Below, in pieces: positions 31,734 to 41,533 of a stretch of DNA of 64,000 bases. Made by a program: the position numbers and the translations under genes. The notes beneath the pieces were generated by a model. The model had not been told where the DNA came from. It saw nothing but the letters and a program-made list of their open reading frames with translations, and searched no databases. Position 1 is the first letter of the stretch, and every line of letters begins with the position of its first letter. The stretch is from Lacinutrix neustonica (lineage in GTDB: Bacteria > Bacteroidota > Bacteroidia > Flavobacteriales > Flavobacteriaceae), in contig NZ_CP113088.1 of NCBI RefSeq assembly GCF_026625145.1, positions 2,459,501 through 2,523,500 of the forward strand, written 5' to 3'.

Positions 31734-32391
31734 CTAGCGTTCACCATGCCACTCTCCATAGAACTGTTCTAAAAACGAAACCATATACTCATGACGCCCT
31801 TGAGCCATGTGTTTACCCGTCTTTGTATTCATTTTATCCTTTAAAAGCAATAATTTTTCATAAAAGTGATTGATGGTAGGGGCGTCTGCTGTCTTATATT
31901 CAGCTTTGGTCATTTTCAGATTTGGCTTTATATCTCGGATTATAAATCGCTCTATTTTTAAATCCGCCGTAATTAAACGTGCGGGCAATGCCTATAGCAC
32001 CTAGAGCTTCTAAACGGTCCGCATCTTGAATGACGTCTAATTCTAAAGATTTAAAAACGTTAGCTTCATTAATGTTAGAGCTATACGAAATGTGTTGAAT
32101 AATTTTCACGACGTGTTCGATAACCACAGAATCTACATTGTGATTAAACAAAAACTGACGTGCTTTTTGTGGACCAACAGTATCATCTCCATCATAGAAT
32201 TTACTATCGGCAATATCATGTAATAAAGCGCCTAAAGCCACGATTAAAGGATCTACCTCTTCTTGTTGAGCGATATGTTTGGCGTTGTTATACACCCTAA
32301 GCGTGTGGAACCAGTCGTGACCCCCTTCAGCGTTCGCTAATTCCTGTTTAACAAAAGCTTTGGTGGCTTCAATAAGTGCTTCATTATTCAT
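31734..32391 (-). CDS. HD-domain phosphohydrolase (one lesion)
   Basis: 218 residues after repair of TCTCGG at 31933-31938; TCTGG (CCAGA on the coding strand) gives RAIYNPDIKPNLKM. The HD motif appears as GGHDWFHTLRVYNNAKHI, then LGALLHDIADSKF (His-Asp pair) and VIQDADRLEALGAIGIARTF. This is the pattern of small HD proteins like YedJ, which hydrolyse phosphate esters of nucleotides or related compounds with a metal. The start at 32391 is preferred because the upstream ATG at 32403 is in frame but lies further inside the acyltransferase gene. It overlaps the acyltransferase end by 8 bases, so the two are probably co-translated. Substrate unknown. Confidence 0.85.
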
Positions 32392-33121
32392 TTTCAACGG
32401 CATTTACAATGGTGGATTCTACCAACTTTAAAAGGGTATTAATTTCAAAATCACTTACTTTCAAGGGTTGGTGTATCGTATATTTAATATGTGCTCCAAG
32501 ACCCATTGGAAATTTGCCATATCTCAAAGTTTTCCAAGAATTGTTAATCGAGATCGGTAATACTAGTGCATTGGGTGCTTGTTGAAAGAGGGTTTTTAAT
32601 CCCCTGGTTTGAAAAGGTTTGGGGACACCAGTCCTGCTTCGGGTACCTTCAGGGAAAATAACCACACCACGATTATTCTGTTCAATATAATGTGCCATTG
32701 TTTTTATAGCATTTACAGCTTGTATTGGATCTTTTCTATTAATCAAAATAGAGCCACCATGCCGTAAATTATAAGACACACTAGGGATGCCTTTACCTAA
32801 CTCTTTTTTACTAATAAATTTAGGATGGCATTTGCGCATAAACCAAATAATTGGAGGTATGTCGTTCATGCTCCGGTGATTCGCAACAAGAATAACAGGA
32901 ACATTTTCGGGGATATTTTCTCGTCCAAAAAGTGACAGTCTAACCCCTAAAAGATGTAAACAGCGGCTCAAAAAAAAGTTAAGATAATCCACACTTACTT
33001 TATGCGCTTGGTAACCAAAAACGCGAAAGCAAACCCATTGTATGGGGTGAAATAGGACTAAGAAAAATCCGAAAAACAGGTAATAAATACAGGTTAAAGG
33101 ATAGGCTATTAATTTTTTCAT
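32384..33121 (-). CDS. 1-acyl-sn-glycerol-3-phosphate acyltransferase-like (PlsC)
   Basis: 245 residues from the ATG at 33121 (MKKLIAYPLTCIYYLFFGFF), which begins directly in a membrane helix. The PlsC motif I VANHRSMNDIPPI gives the NHxxxxD catalytic dyad, motif II is SILINRKDP, and motif III is VVIFPEGTRSRTG. These enzymes acylate lysophosphatidic acid at position 2 to make phosphatidic acid at the inner membrane. The ORF could be extended upstream, but that leader is polar. The stop overlaps the HD gene start. The frame is intact. Confidence 0.9.
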   Translation of the reverse strand: MKKLIAYPLTCIYYLFFGFFLVLFHPIQWVCFRVFGYQAHKVSVDYLNFFLSRCLHLLGVRLSLFGRENIPENVPVILVANHRSMNDIPPIIWFMRKCHPKFISKKELGKGIPSVSYNLRHGGSILINRKDPIQAVNAIKTMAHYIEQNNRGVVIFPEGTRSRTGVPKPFQTRGLKTLFQQAPNALVLPISINNSWKTLRYGKFPMGLGAHIKYTIHQPLKVSDFEINTLLKLVESTIVNAVENE

Positions 33122-33154
33122 GTGTTTAGTTGTGTCACCTTTCAAAAATAAAAA

Positions 33155-33177
33155 AACCACGTCAATAAAACGTGGTT
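33155..33177 (-). terminator. Rho-independent terminator
   Basis: Stem AACCACGT at 33155-33162 pairs with ACGTGGTT at 33170-33177 across a 7-base loop. On the minus strand a T-run (A-run on the plus strand at 33148-33154) follows. It lies downstream of the bacilliredoxin gene (stop at 33247) and just upstream of the acyltransferase, so it separates their transcription. Confidence 0.75.
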
Positions 33178-33246
33178 AATCTCTTTTTTGTCATATACAT
33201 TCGCACAGAAGCTTGCTTAAATACTTCTCGCGATTTAAAATGATGA

Positions 33247-33657
33247 CTAGCAGTGCTCGTTATAAGCATCGATAAGGTTTTCAGCAATTAACTCTGCTGG
33301 TCTTCCTTCAATATGGTGGCGTTCTAACATATGTACTAATTCTCCATTTTTAAATAAAGCCATACTTGGCGAGCTTGGAGGAAAAGGGATCATGTGACCA
33401 CGTGCTCTATCAACCGCTTCTTTATCTACTCCTGCAAAAACAGTCACGATATTTGATGGTTTTTTATCATTCTTTAAACTCATTTTAGCTCCTGGACGCG
33501 CATTGGCTGCTGCACAACCACATACCGAATTTACAACAACTAGTGTTGTGCCTTCTTTAGTGATTGCTGCATCTACCGCTTCTGCTGTGTGCAATGCCTC
33601 AAAACCTGCGTTCGTTAAATCTTCGCTCATAGGTTTTACTAATTCTGCTGGATACAT
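33247..33657 (-). CDS. BrxA/BrxB-family bacilliredoxin-like protein
   Basis: 136 residues. The active-site loop is NSVCGCAAANARPG near residue 46, the CGC motif that defines the BrxA/BrxB (YphP/YqiW) family with a thioredoxin-like fold. IPFPPSSPSMALFKNGELVHMLERHHIEGRPAE completes the family pattern, and a third Cys ends the chain. In Firmicutes these proteins remove bacillithiol from modified proteins. In Bacteroidota bacillithiol use is reported for some groups, but here only the family is seen, not the thiol pathway. It sits alone on the minus strand. The frame is intact. Confidence 0.9.
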   Translation of the reverse strand: MYPAELVKPMSEDLTNAGFEALHTAEAVDAAITKEGTTLVVVNSVCGCAAANARPGAKMSLKNDKKPSNIVTVFAGVDKEAVDRARGHMIPFPPSSPSMALFKNGELVHMLERHHIEGRPAELIAENLIDAYNEHC

Positions 33658-33974
33658 ATCTTTTCTTTTTTAATTTTATTAATGTTCACTATACAAAGTT
33701 AATCAATTTTCATGCTAATGTCGATTTGGGCGTCACGTTATGTCAATGGGGTGCGAGAAGGTCAGGTTTTTAGTGCTGTATTTTTGTTTTAAAATAGAGT
33801 ATCACAACTAAAGAAAACTCGAGAAGAGCCTGTCTTGTGTACTTCCGAAGTGTTAATTGTTTGCGGTCAAATCAAAAATGTTAAAAGTAGGTAAAACCAA
33901 TAGAGTCGTAACAAAATCACCTTTTTTACAACTAACAAAGTATTATATTTACGGGTACTAAAAAATGATAAAAA
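33658..33974. other. Intergenic gap of about 317 bases
   Basis: This gap separates the divergent bacilliredoxin (minus) and TerB/J-domain (plus) genes. I see no gene. A TATATTTA close to the Bacteroidota -7 box lies around 33943-33950, about 25 bases before the plus-strand gene. No clear hairpin with a T-run is seen. Confidence 0.4.
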
Positions 33975-34783
33975 ATGAGCGGATTAAAATGGTTAGGCGC
34001 CGTGCTGGGTTGGTCTTTTGGAGGGCCCATTGGAGCGATTATTGGTGTAGCATTAGGTAGTTTGGGTGATGCTTTTGCTGGCGACGGGGGTTTCTTTTTA
34101 GGTCAAGGAGAAAACAAGCAAACACAATCAAGACAAAACCGTCGGCAACCTCATTATAGAACACCACCCGATTACCGCACACAACAACAACGTCGCGCGC
34201 AAACCACATCGGGAGATTTTGAGGTGAGTTTACTCATTTTAGCCTCGGTGGTGATTAAGGCCGATGGAAAACAAGACCAACGTGAGTTGGATTTTGTACG
34301 TCAGCAGTTTGTAAGCATGTATGGTAAAGATAGAGCCAATAAGGCCTTTAGATTGTTTAAAGGGATAAGCAGTCAAACCGTGCCACTACGTGAAGTGTGT
34401 GTTCAAATCAGACAAATGATGGATCATGCGTCGCGTTTGCAGTTAATACACTTCTTATTTGGAATCGCCAAAGCCGATGAGATGGTTGCCGAGGATGAGG
34501 AACGCCGATTTATACGATTTCAGGATATTTAGGCATTAGTTCTCGTGATTATAATAGCATTAAAGCGATGTTCTATAACCTACAAGATAACGCTTATAAA
34601 ATTTTGGAAATCGATAAAACGGCCTCCAATGATGACATTAAAAAGGCCTATCGTCAAATGGCTAAAAAATACCATCCCGATAAAGTAGAACACTTAGGAG
34701 AGGAGCACAAAAAAGGCGCGGAAGATAAGTTTAGACAAGTGCAAAAAGCCTATGAGCAGTTGCAGAAGCAGCGTGGATTTTAG
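33975..34783 (+). CDS. TerB-like and J-domain protein (DjlA-like), one lesion
   Basis: 269 residues after repair of CCGA at 34505-34508; CCAGA gives [24 protein letters not shown] glycine-rich N-terminal segment ([26 protein letters not shown]) resembles the glycine-zipper helix of DjlA. A TerB/tellurite-resistance-like helical domain follows ([24 protein letters not shown]). A C-terminal J domain has the HPD motif ([17 protein letters not shown]). DjlA-type proteins are membrane-anchored DnaK co-chaperones. Uncorrected, the gene appears as a TerB protein and a separate J-domain fragment. A basic, glutamine-rich linker joins the anchor to the TerB part. Confidence 0.85.
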
Positions 34784-34836
34784 TCTTCAAACACCTTTTT
34801 TAATAACAGATTTTCAATTTTAATTCACCTATCAAA

Positions 34837-35262
34837 ATGAAACACCTCATATTTACTTTGTACATGATTATTAGTTTTAATGGTATGTCACAAACAGAAA
34901 GTTATGTTGGTCATTATGAATACAAACTTGAATCTAGTAACGCCAATCTTACCCAAAACCTTATCCTAAAACCCGATGGCTCATTTATGTTTCATTCTAA
35001 TGAATATCACGATATGGGTATTCCTAAAGGGAAAAATGTTTATGGAAAAGGGTGTTGGAAGCAGGACAAAAAAATCGTAACCTTTTCTACAACTCCAAGG
35101 GATTTTGATGAAAAACATACGATAGACTTAAATAAATCTAAAGCACGATTTGATTCTAAATCAAAAAGAGATCACTCTAATAGAACTCGTAAAACCTCTA
35201 TTCGGTTTTTTGAATCTGAAATATTATGGATTAAAGGGAAGACCTTTATTAAAATAGAGTAG
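34837..35262 (+). CDS. Small secreted protein of unknown function
   Basis: 141 residues with a signal peptide (LIFTLYMIISFNGMSQ, likely cleavage after Ser/Gln). The mature part, YVGHYEYKLESSNANLTQNLILKPDGSFMFHSN, resembles the copper-resistance-like or 'YgdR/META-like' lipocalin-type domains that open many Bacteroidota exported proteins, and ends in a basic tail. I recognise no active-site motif and do not assign a function. It converges with the metal ABC permease on the other strand, which stops one base away. Confidence 0.5.
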   Translation: MKHLIFTLYMIISFNGMSQTESYVGHYEYKLESSNANLTQNLILKPDGSFMFHSNEYHDMGIPKGKNVYGKGCWKQDKKIVTFSTTPRDFDEKHTIDLNKSKARFDSKSKRDHSNRTRKTSIRFFESEILWIKGKTFIKIE

Positions 35263-36424
35263 CTACCCTCTAAACAAAAAGAAATCATCCTTCATATGCT
35301 CAATCTGAGAATCTTTATTAGTAATTATGTAATCAATAGCTTTTGTAGTAAAGGTGTTTCCTTTTTCTGTGAGTGAAACGATGTTTTTTTCAACCACAAT
35401 CATATTGTTCTTAAGTGCTAATTCCAATACGGTTTTAGCTCTTACTTTTTGCCAGTTAATGTGTTCTCGCAAGTGATTCACGTGGCGTTCTTCTGCTTCG
35501 TCGTGATTTTTTAAGTGAAGTAAAAAGGTTAATAACGAAACTTCTGTACGCTGTTGTCTTTCTCTGTATAAAACAGCAATCACGCCTTTGCTAGGGGCGA
35601 ATAAATACACCATTAAAAAAATTAAGCCTAACATCGTTGTTATAGAGCCAGCAATAGAAGCATCTAGCCAATGGGCTAACCAATAACCAGAAAGCGCACT
35701 CAAGACCCCAAAACCAATAGCTAAACCTAGCATTTTCTTTAAGTTGGTCGTTAATAAGTATGCTGTTGCAGCAGGAGCAATCATTAAGGCGACTACTAAA
35801 ATAGCACCAACAGCATCAAAAGCTCCCACGGTGGTCACCGAGGCAACACTCATTAATCCGTAATGAATAAGCGCTGGCGAAAAGCCCAAAGAAGCGGCTA
35901 AACCTGCATCAAAGGTACTCACCTTGAGTTCTTTAAAAAAGGCAATTAACAGAGCAACAGTAATGAATAAAATAACCCCAATAATCCATAGTGATTTTGG
36001 ACCTACATCAACGCCCGAAATGAGTAACCTATCAAAAGGCGCAAAGGCTAATTCGCCTAATAAAACCGCATCAATATCCAAATGAACATCATTAGCATTT
36101 TTGGCGATTAAAATCACACCAATACTAAACAAGGCTGGAAAGACTAGCCCAATAGCGGTGTCTTCTTTTACCGAGACCAGTTTTCTGTATGTATTCTACC
36201 AAAACTACGGTAATGATGCCGGTAAAGGCTGCTAGAAGAATTAATAAGGGAGAGTTAAGATCTTGTGTGATGAAAAAACCAATAACAATACCAGGTAAAA
36301 TAGAATGGCTAATGGCGTCACTAATCATCGCCATTTTCCTAAGTACTAAAAAAGTGCCTGGAATGGCACAGGCGATCGCAACCAGGCTTGCAATTAACTG
36401 TATTTCTATTTGAGCACTATTCAT
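35263..36424 (-). CDS. Metal ABC transporter permease with C-terminal winged-helix-like extension (one lesion)
   Basis: About 386 residues after repair of CCGAGA at 36171-36176; TCTGG on the coding strand gives IQKTGLVKEDTAIGLVFPALFSIG. The membrane part is a TroC/ZnuB-type ABC-3 permease: GTFLVLRKMAMISDAISHSILPG near residue 25 and the VGAILVVALMIAPAATAYLL block near 195. After the last helix about 100 residues remain, rich in charge and helices, ending with VLELALKNNMIVVEKNIVSLTEKGNTFTTKAI, which reads like a winged helix (recognition helix then a beta wing). The start at 36424 overlaps the other permease by 8 bases. The partner ATPase and binding protein are upstream in the same operon. 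Confidence 0.88.
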
Positions 36425-37545
36425 CTTTTGTAAGTTGTTTAGTATATAAATTCGCTGCTGTTTCAAAGCCGGTTTCAGTTAAACTCCGGAGGTTACCTTC
36501 AAGTTTGACAAAATCTTTCTCTACCAGTTTTTGCAAAGTGGCACGGGTATAACCTTGGAAGTTATTTAGGAGTATGATGGCGTGTGGATGCGAGTAATTG
36601 TCATGAGTTTCTGCAATATGATGCATGAAAGCCAGTGTTTTATGCAATTCCAAATCACGGCGGTTTTTAATAAAGCGGATGTGCTTAAATAATAGCCCAC
36701 GACTTGGTGAAAAAACGAAAGAGAAGACTACAAATACGGCGGCAACAATCACAATTACTGGGCCAGTAGATAAATTATTTTGACTCGCACTTATTGCGGT
36801 TCCAAAAACACCAGAAAAGGCTCCAAATAGGGCCGCAAGCATGACCATAGTACTTAGACTATTGGTCCATTGTCCGGCGGCAGCGGCGGGGGCTAGTAGC
36901 ATGGCACTCATTAAAACCACACCCACGGTTTGTAAGCCTAAAACAATGGCTAAAACGATAAAAACCGTGATTAAGATATCTATAAAATTAGTGTTGAATC
37001 CTAGTGTTTTAGTATAATCGGCATCAAACAATAAAATTTTAAATTCTTTCCAAAACAGAAGCAATACAAACAAGCATAATCCAGTGATGATAGCCATTAG
37101 CCGAGACATCACTTTCGACTAATGTAGCCGCTTGACCAAATAAATATTTGTCTAAACCCGCTTGATTAGCATTGGGTTGTTTTTGAATAAACGTTAATAA
37201 AAGCATACCAAAACCAAAAAACAGCGACAAAATTAAACCTAAGGCTGTATCACTTTTTAAATGGGTTTTCTTGACAATACCACGAATCCAAAAAGTACCT
37301 ATCAAGCCGCTTACCAAGGCTCCTAAAAGTAAGGTGTTGGTGTCTTTGGCGCCAGTAATTAAAAAGGCAATGGCAATGCCGGGCAAAGCAGCATGTGAAA
37401 TGGCATCACCCAGTAAACTTTGCTTTCTAAGCACGGCAAAACTACCAAGTACTCCAGTGATGGCACCTAGAATGGCGGTACCAAGGGTGATGGTTCTAAG
37501 GGTGTAGTCGCTAAATACTAAAGAAAAATAGTCTTGAATATCCAT
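36417..37545 (-). CDS. Metal ABC transporter permease with C-terminal winged-helix-like extension (one lesion)
   Basis: 375 residues after repair of CCGAGA at 37101-37106; TCTGG on the coding strand gives LVESDVWLMAIITGLCLFV. It is a TroC/TroD-type permease: GSFAVLRKQSLLGDAISHAALPGIAIAF near residue 35 and VGVVLMSAMLLAPAAAAGQWT near 230. Like its partner it carries an extra cytoplasmic domain of about 90 residues at the end, including IILLNNFQGYTRATLQKLVEKDFVKLEGNLRSLTETG, a winged-helix-like pattern. The ATG overlaps the ATPase stop (TAATG). Two different permeases in one operon fit the Tro/Mnt-type heterodimeric ABC transporters of Mn2+, Zn2+ or Fe2+. Confidence 0.88.
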
Positions 37546-38280
37546 TATTCTTGAATGCTTACTTTATAATTAATACCGTAGGTTTTGGTCAAATTGTCGT
37601 CGTTAAAAATATCTTTTACTGGACCTGTAGCAATTTTTTTAACGTTTAAAAAGGTGACCCAATCAAAGTATTCGGTACGGTTTGCAAATCGTGATGTACG
37701 ACAATTACTGTTTTTCCTGCTTTTCGTAATTCTTTTAAAATATTAATAATAGCAATCTCTGTTGAAGCATCAACCCCTTGAAAGGGTTCATCCATAAAAT
37801 AAATGGCTGCTTTTTGAACCAAAGCACGGGCTAAAAATATGCGCTGTTGTTGCCCACCAGATAACTGACTAATTTGCCGACTTTTAAATGCTAACATTCC
37901 CACTTTTTCTAAAGCTTCTAGAGCTTCTTTTTTTCTTTTTGTCCAGGACGTTTTATCCAACCCAAACTTCCATAGGTCCCCATCATGACAACATCTAAAG
38001 CTGTAGTTGGGAAATCCCAATCGACACTTCCTTTTTGCGGAACATAAGCAACTAATTGACGTTGCTTGCTGTATGGTTTTCCGTAGATGGTTACACTGCC
38101 TGCAATAGGTTTTAAAATACCTAAAATAGATTTGATAAGGGTTGATTTTCCTGCACCATTTGGGCCTACAATGGCCATTAATACACCTTCAGGAATTTCC
38201 AAATCAATATCCCAAAGGACCGGTTTGTAGTTGTAGGCTACAGTAAGATCATCTACTTTAACTGCTATTCTGTCTTTCAT
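37545..38280 (-). CDS. Metal ABC transporter ATP-binding protein (two lesions)
   Basis: 245 residues after repair. Walker A is [15 protein letters not shown] near residue 38, the signature [17 protein letters not shown] near 140, and Walker [13 protein letters not shown] near 160, followed by [11 protein letters not shown] with the switch histidine. It is the ATPase of a Tro/Znu-type divalent-metal importer. A frame break in an A-run (coding strand) at 37928-37934 needs one more A, giving [22 protein letters not shown] at 37672-37675 is a CCAGA lesion; repair gives [18 protein letters not shown] and moves the stop to 37545, where TAATG links it to the next gene. Confidence 0.92.
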
Positions 38281-38401
38281 AATTTTAGTCTTTCCATATT
38301 GAATTAGAAATGCATAACTAAGGCGAATTCTAATTTTTATAACGCTTTATTCAATGCTACCGAGTAAACATGCGCCTTAATAAGGACTGTTTAAAAAATG
38401 A

Positions 38402-39317
38402 CTAGAGCAAAGCATTCACAATGGTGTTTACATTATATTCAAACATACCTATATAAGTTCCTTCGGTGGTCCCAGGGGTTCCTAAGGCATCAGAATATAG
38501 TGTGCCACCAATAACCACGTCGTGACCTTTAGATTGCACGGCTGCTTTAAGGGCTTCTATGGTGCGTTTAGGCACAGAACTTTCTACAAAAATCGCTTTT
38601 ACGTTATTTTCTATAATAAAGGTAGCCAAATTTTGTACATCTTGTACACCAGCTTCCGTTGCTGTACTTAACCCTTGTAAGCCTACAACATTAAAACCGT
38701 AATTTTTACCAAAATAATTAAACGCGTCATGTGCGGTAACTAAGATTCTTTTTTCTTTAGGGAGTGTTTCTATAGTCGCTAAAACGGCGGCTTGTAATGT
38801 GTCTAACTTTTGAAGGTATCGGGTTGCGTTTTCTGTAAAAACCTTAGCGTGCTTTGGGTCTTTTTCAGACAAAACCGGAGTTACCTTTTTTGCAAATTGT
38901 TTAAAAAAGGCAATATTAAACCGAGACGTGCGGATCGTAGTTTGAAGCAAAATATTCAGAACCAATCAATTCTGTTTCATTTAAACTTTCACCCAAAGCA
39001 ATGGGTGTTTTCGTTTTACTACCCATTTTTTCAAAAACTTCTACAAGTTTACCTTCTAAGTGTAAACCATTATAGAAAATAACATCAGCATTAACCAATT
39101 TCGAAACATCACCCTCACTTGCTTTGTATAAGTGGGGATCGATACCACTGCCCATTAGACCCTGGACATGTATTAAATCACCTCCTATATTTTCAACCAA
39201 GTCGGTTATCATAGAGGTGGTGGTAACGATATTGAGCTTTCCGTCGTCTTGCTTTGTTTTGTTTTTACACGTAAATAATGTTAAGGTAATGGCAATAAGT
39301 AAGATGTGTTTTTTCAT
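38402..39317 (-). CDS. Metal ABC transporter substrate-binding lipoprotein (one lesion)
   Basis: 304 residues after repair of CCGAGA at 38921-38926; TCTGG on the coding strand gives NYDPHVWFNIAFFKQ, restoring the Trp after the metal-binding His that is nearly invariant in TroA/ZnuA/MntC proteins. A lipoprotein signal (ITLTLFTCKNKTK, lipid Cys near 17) is followed by VVTTTSMITDLVENIGG, GSGIDPHLYKASEGDV and the late EAGVQDVQNLATFI. A long His-rich loop, typical of zinc-specific ZnuA, is absent, which favours Mn2+ or Fe2+, though metal choice cannot be settled here. The mature protein faces the periplasm and hands metal to the permeases encoded downstream. Confidence 0.9.
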
Positions 39318-39376
39318 TTAAAGTGTTTTTATATATCCTAGTCCGAATTTTTAGGGTTTGTATAATTTTTATATTT

Positions 39377-40182
39377 TTAGTTAGGAATTCTAAAACTGAC
39401 TCCAGTACTTATTAAGATGTCCTGCCCTGTTGTGATACTTGTGCCAACGGTAGCATCTAATTGAATATTGTTAGATATCAAATAGGTGATTCCCGCATCC
39501 CAAAGATGGTTCGCTTTATTGTTTTCTCGGTAAATCACCATAGAGTTCTATATAGGCCCCCCATTTACCGAGATAAACTGTAGCCATAGGCAATGGTGTA
39601 CAAATAGGCTGCTTCAGGAGCATCATTTTCCCAGGCCGCGCCTAAATTATAAGATAGACTTGATTTCTCACTAAGTGTGTGTGCAAATGAAAATCTAAAA
39701 TCTACACTTGTGTTCTCGGGTCTTAGTTCTTTTTTTACTGAAAAGGGCAGGTTTAAATGGCCAAGAAAGCCAATTTCCGGTAAAACACCCTTTTCTTTAG
39801 CGATGCCCACTTTAAACCCTAGAAGCAAAGGCGAAAAGCTATCTGTTGAGAGTACTTCATTACCGTTAAACTTCGTTTTATTATTTGTGTAATCCCAACC
39901 TAATCGTAACTCTAGATTCTCTAGTAAACCGTAACGCATAAGCATTGTATTATATGTGAGATTTTCTGTTTTAAAATTATTTTCTTCATAACTTTCATAA
40001 AAAGCCCCTGTTTCAACTTGTATGCTGTTTTTAGGGACCGCAGTTGGAGACTCTGTGGCATCCGGCCGATCGGTTATTAAGGCGCCAAGCGTGTTTTCTT
40101 CTTGTGCAAAAAGTGACGTAGAAAGCGCCATAAGTAGACCGCTTAAAAGATGTTTGGTGTTGTATTTAAAATTCATTGACAT
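39377..40182 (-). CDS. Outer-membrane beta-barrel transporter-like protein (two lesions)
   Basis: 267 residues after repair. A signal peptide (SGLLMALSTSLFAQE) precedes ITDRPDATESPTAVPKNSIQVETG and many short amphipathic strands, the pattern of 'transporter' barrels related to phenol_MetA_deg proteins. Lesions are CCGAGA at 39568-39573 (TCTGG on the coding strand gives YGYSLSGKWGAYIELYGDLPE) and TCTCGG at 39525-39530 (CCAGA gives LPENNKANHLWDAG); the repaired chain ends in a typical C-terminal strand FRIPN. Its start overlaps the DtxR-type regulator by 17 bases and the metal-binding lipoprotein lies 59 bases downstream, so it likely belongs to this metal operon. Confidence 0.75.
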
Positions 40183-40822
40183 AAATAATTTTTGTGAAAT
40201 CTTCGTTTAATAGAATGGTTTTATTATTAATTAAAAGTTGTGTCATTTTTGTAGTGGCAAATTGCTTTACAACGAAAATGCTGTTGCCATATTTTAATCC
40301 GTTTTGTGAGCAGAAATCGAAAAACTCTTTGTCATCACTCATTAAGCGGGAAATGGTATAGTTCTTGTTTTCTTTAGAATGAGACAAAGCAATAGAAGTG
40401 TCGATCGTGGTTATCTCTCCAGCCTCGTTGGGTATGGGGTCTCCATGCGGGTCAAATTTTGGGTTGCCTAAATAGTCACTGATTTTATTGGCTAAAAAAT
40501 TAGAGGTTTCATGCTCTAATAATTCGGCTTCACGATGAATTTCGTGTAAAGACATATCAAACATTTTATGCAATAACGCTTCCCAAAGCCGGTGTTTTCT
40601 AATGACATTTAATGCCATTTTTTTCCCTTTCTCGGTCAATTGTAATGCCTGATATTTTTCGTAGTTAAGTAAATCTTTAGTGGCCAGCTTTTTAGCCATG
40701 TCTGTTGCGGCGGCATTAGAAATCCCTAGTTTTTTGGCAATATTTCCAGGCTTGGTATTATGGGTCTCGTGATGGTCATTTTTGTAAATGGCTTTTACGA
40801 AATTTTCAATAGCTACAGACAT
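40166..40822 (-). CDS. DtxR/MntR-family metal-dependent regulator
   Basis: 218 residues. The N-terminal winged helix (VKAIYKNDHHETHNTKPGNIAKKLGISNAAATDMAKKLATKDLLNY) and the dimerisation domain with HRLWEALLHKMFDMSLHEIHREAELLEHE and the metal ligands of DPHGDPIPNEAGEI are characteristic of DtxR/IdeR/MntR. A C-terminal SH3-like FeoA domain follows (about residues 150-218). The protein represses metal-uptake genes when loaded with Fe2+ or Mn2+. It is the first gene of an operon with the barrel protein and the ABC transporter, so autoregulation is likely. The frame is intact. Confidence 0.92.
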   Translation of the reverse strand: MSVAIENFVKAIYKNDHHETHNTKPGNIAKKLGISNAAATDMAKKLATKDLLNYEKYQALQLTEKGKKMALNVIRKHRLWEALLHKMFDMSLHEIHREAELLEHETSNFLANKISDYLGNPKFDPHGDPIPNEAGEITTIDTSIALSHSKENKNYTISRLMSDDKEFFDFCSQNGLKYGNSIFVVKQFATTKMTQLLINNKTILLNEDFTKIIYVNEF

Positions 40823-40949
40823 TTATAAGTGCTTTAATTATTTTTTAAGTAAGCTTAAATAATATTCAAAGATAACTAAAATTTTAAAACTATAAACTTT
40901 ATTGCATGAATTAGGTTATATTTAAACTCTAAAGTATAATTTATTTAAA

Positions 40950-41360
40950 ATGAAATACGCAATTGTCTTATTATTACTATGCTTTTCAGCATTTGGTTTT
41001 GCGCAGGATTCTACAATGGTAAAAGTGGATGCTCCTAAAATTATAGCCTTGTTACCACTAGGAAAAACGGTCACAATTGAGAATGTAACCATTGAATTTG
41101 TGGAAGTGGTAGGGGATTCCCGTTGCGCCAAAGGTGTTCAGTGTGTGTGGGCCGGAGAAGTCGTTGTTTTTGTGGATGTTTTTAAAGATGAAAAAAAAAT
41201 AGACCGCAAAAAAATGACATTTGGTGCGACAGGAAATACTAATGACATTTATGTCGATGAAGGATTAACGATTTCTGCATTAAAGGTCATACCTTATCCT
41301 GTTTATAAAGAAAAAATAGCGCAAGAAGACTATAAAATAGAGTTGTATGTTAAGGATTAG
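40950..41360 (+). CDS. Small secreted protein of unknown function
   Basis: 136 residues with a clear signal peptide (LLLLCFSAFGFAQ). The mature part contains VVGDSRCAKGVQCVWAGEVVVFVDV, a conserved DSRCPxxxxCxWAG-type motif with two cysteines, seen in many secreted Bacteroidota proteins. No enzymatic residues are obvious. It diverges from the DtxR-type regulator across about 130 bases, so control by metal is possible but unproven. The frame is intact. Confidence 0.6.
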   Translation: MKYAIVLLLLCFSAFGFAQDSTMVKVDAPKIIALLPLGKTVTIENVTIEFVEVVGDSRCAKGVQCVWAGEVVVFVDVFKDEKKIDRKKMTFGATGNTNDIYVDEGLTISALKVIPYPVYKEKIAQEDYKIELYVKD

Positions 41361-41533
41361 CTTAATGTAAACCCTAAAAAGGAGGTATTTACTGCTGTCA
41401 TTATTCTCTCTTGAACACCATTGAAATGATGTAAACCATGGAAAGGCATCAAGTAATGGGTGGGGGTAAGCATCTTAGAGGGGTCTTGCAAATGAAGAGA
41501 CTTTATTTAGGAAAAAATCGTATTCGATAGCTC

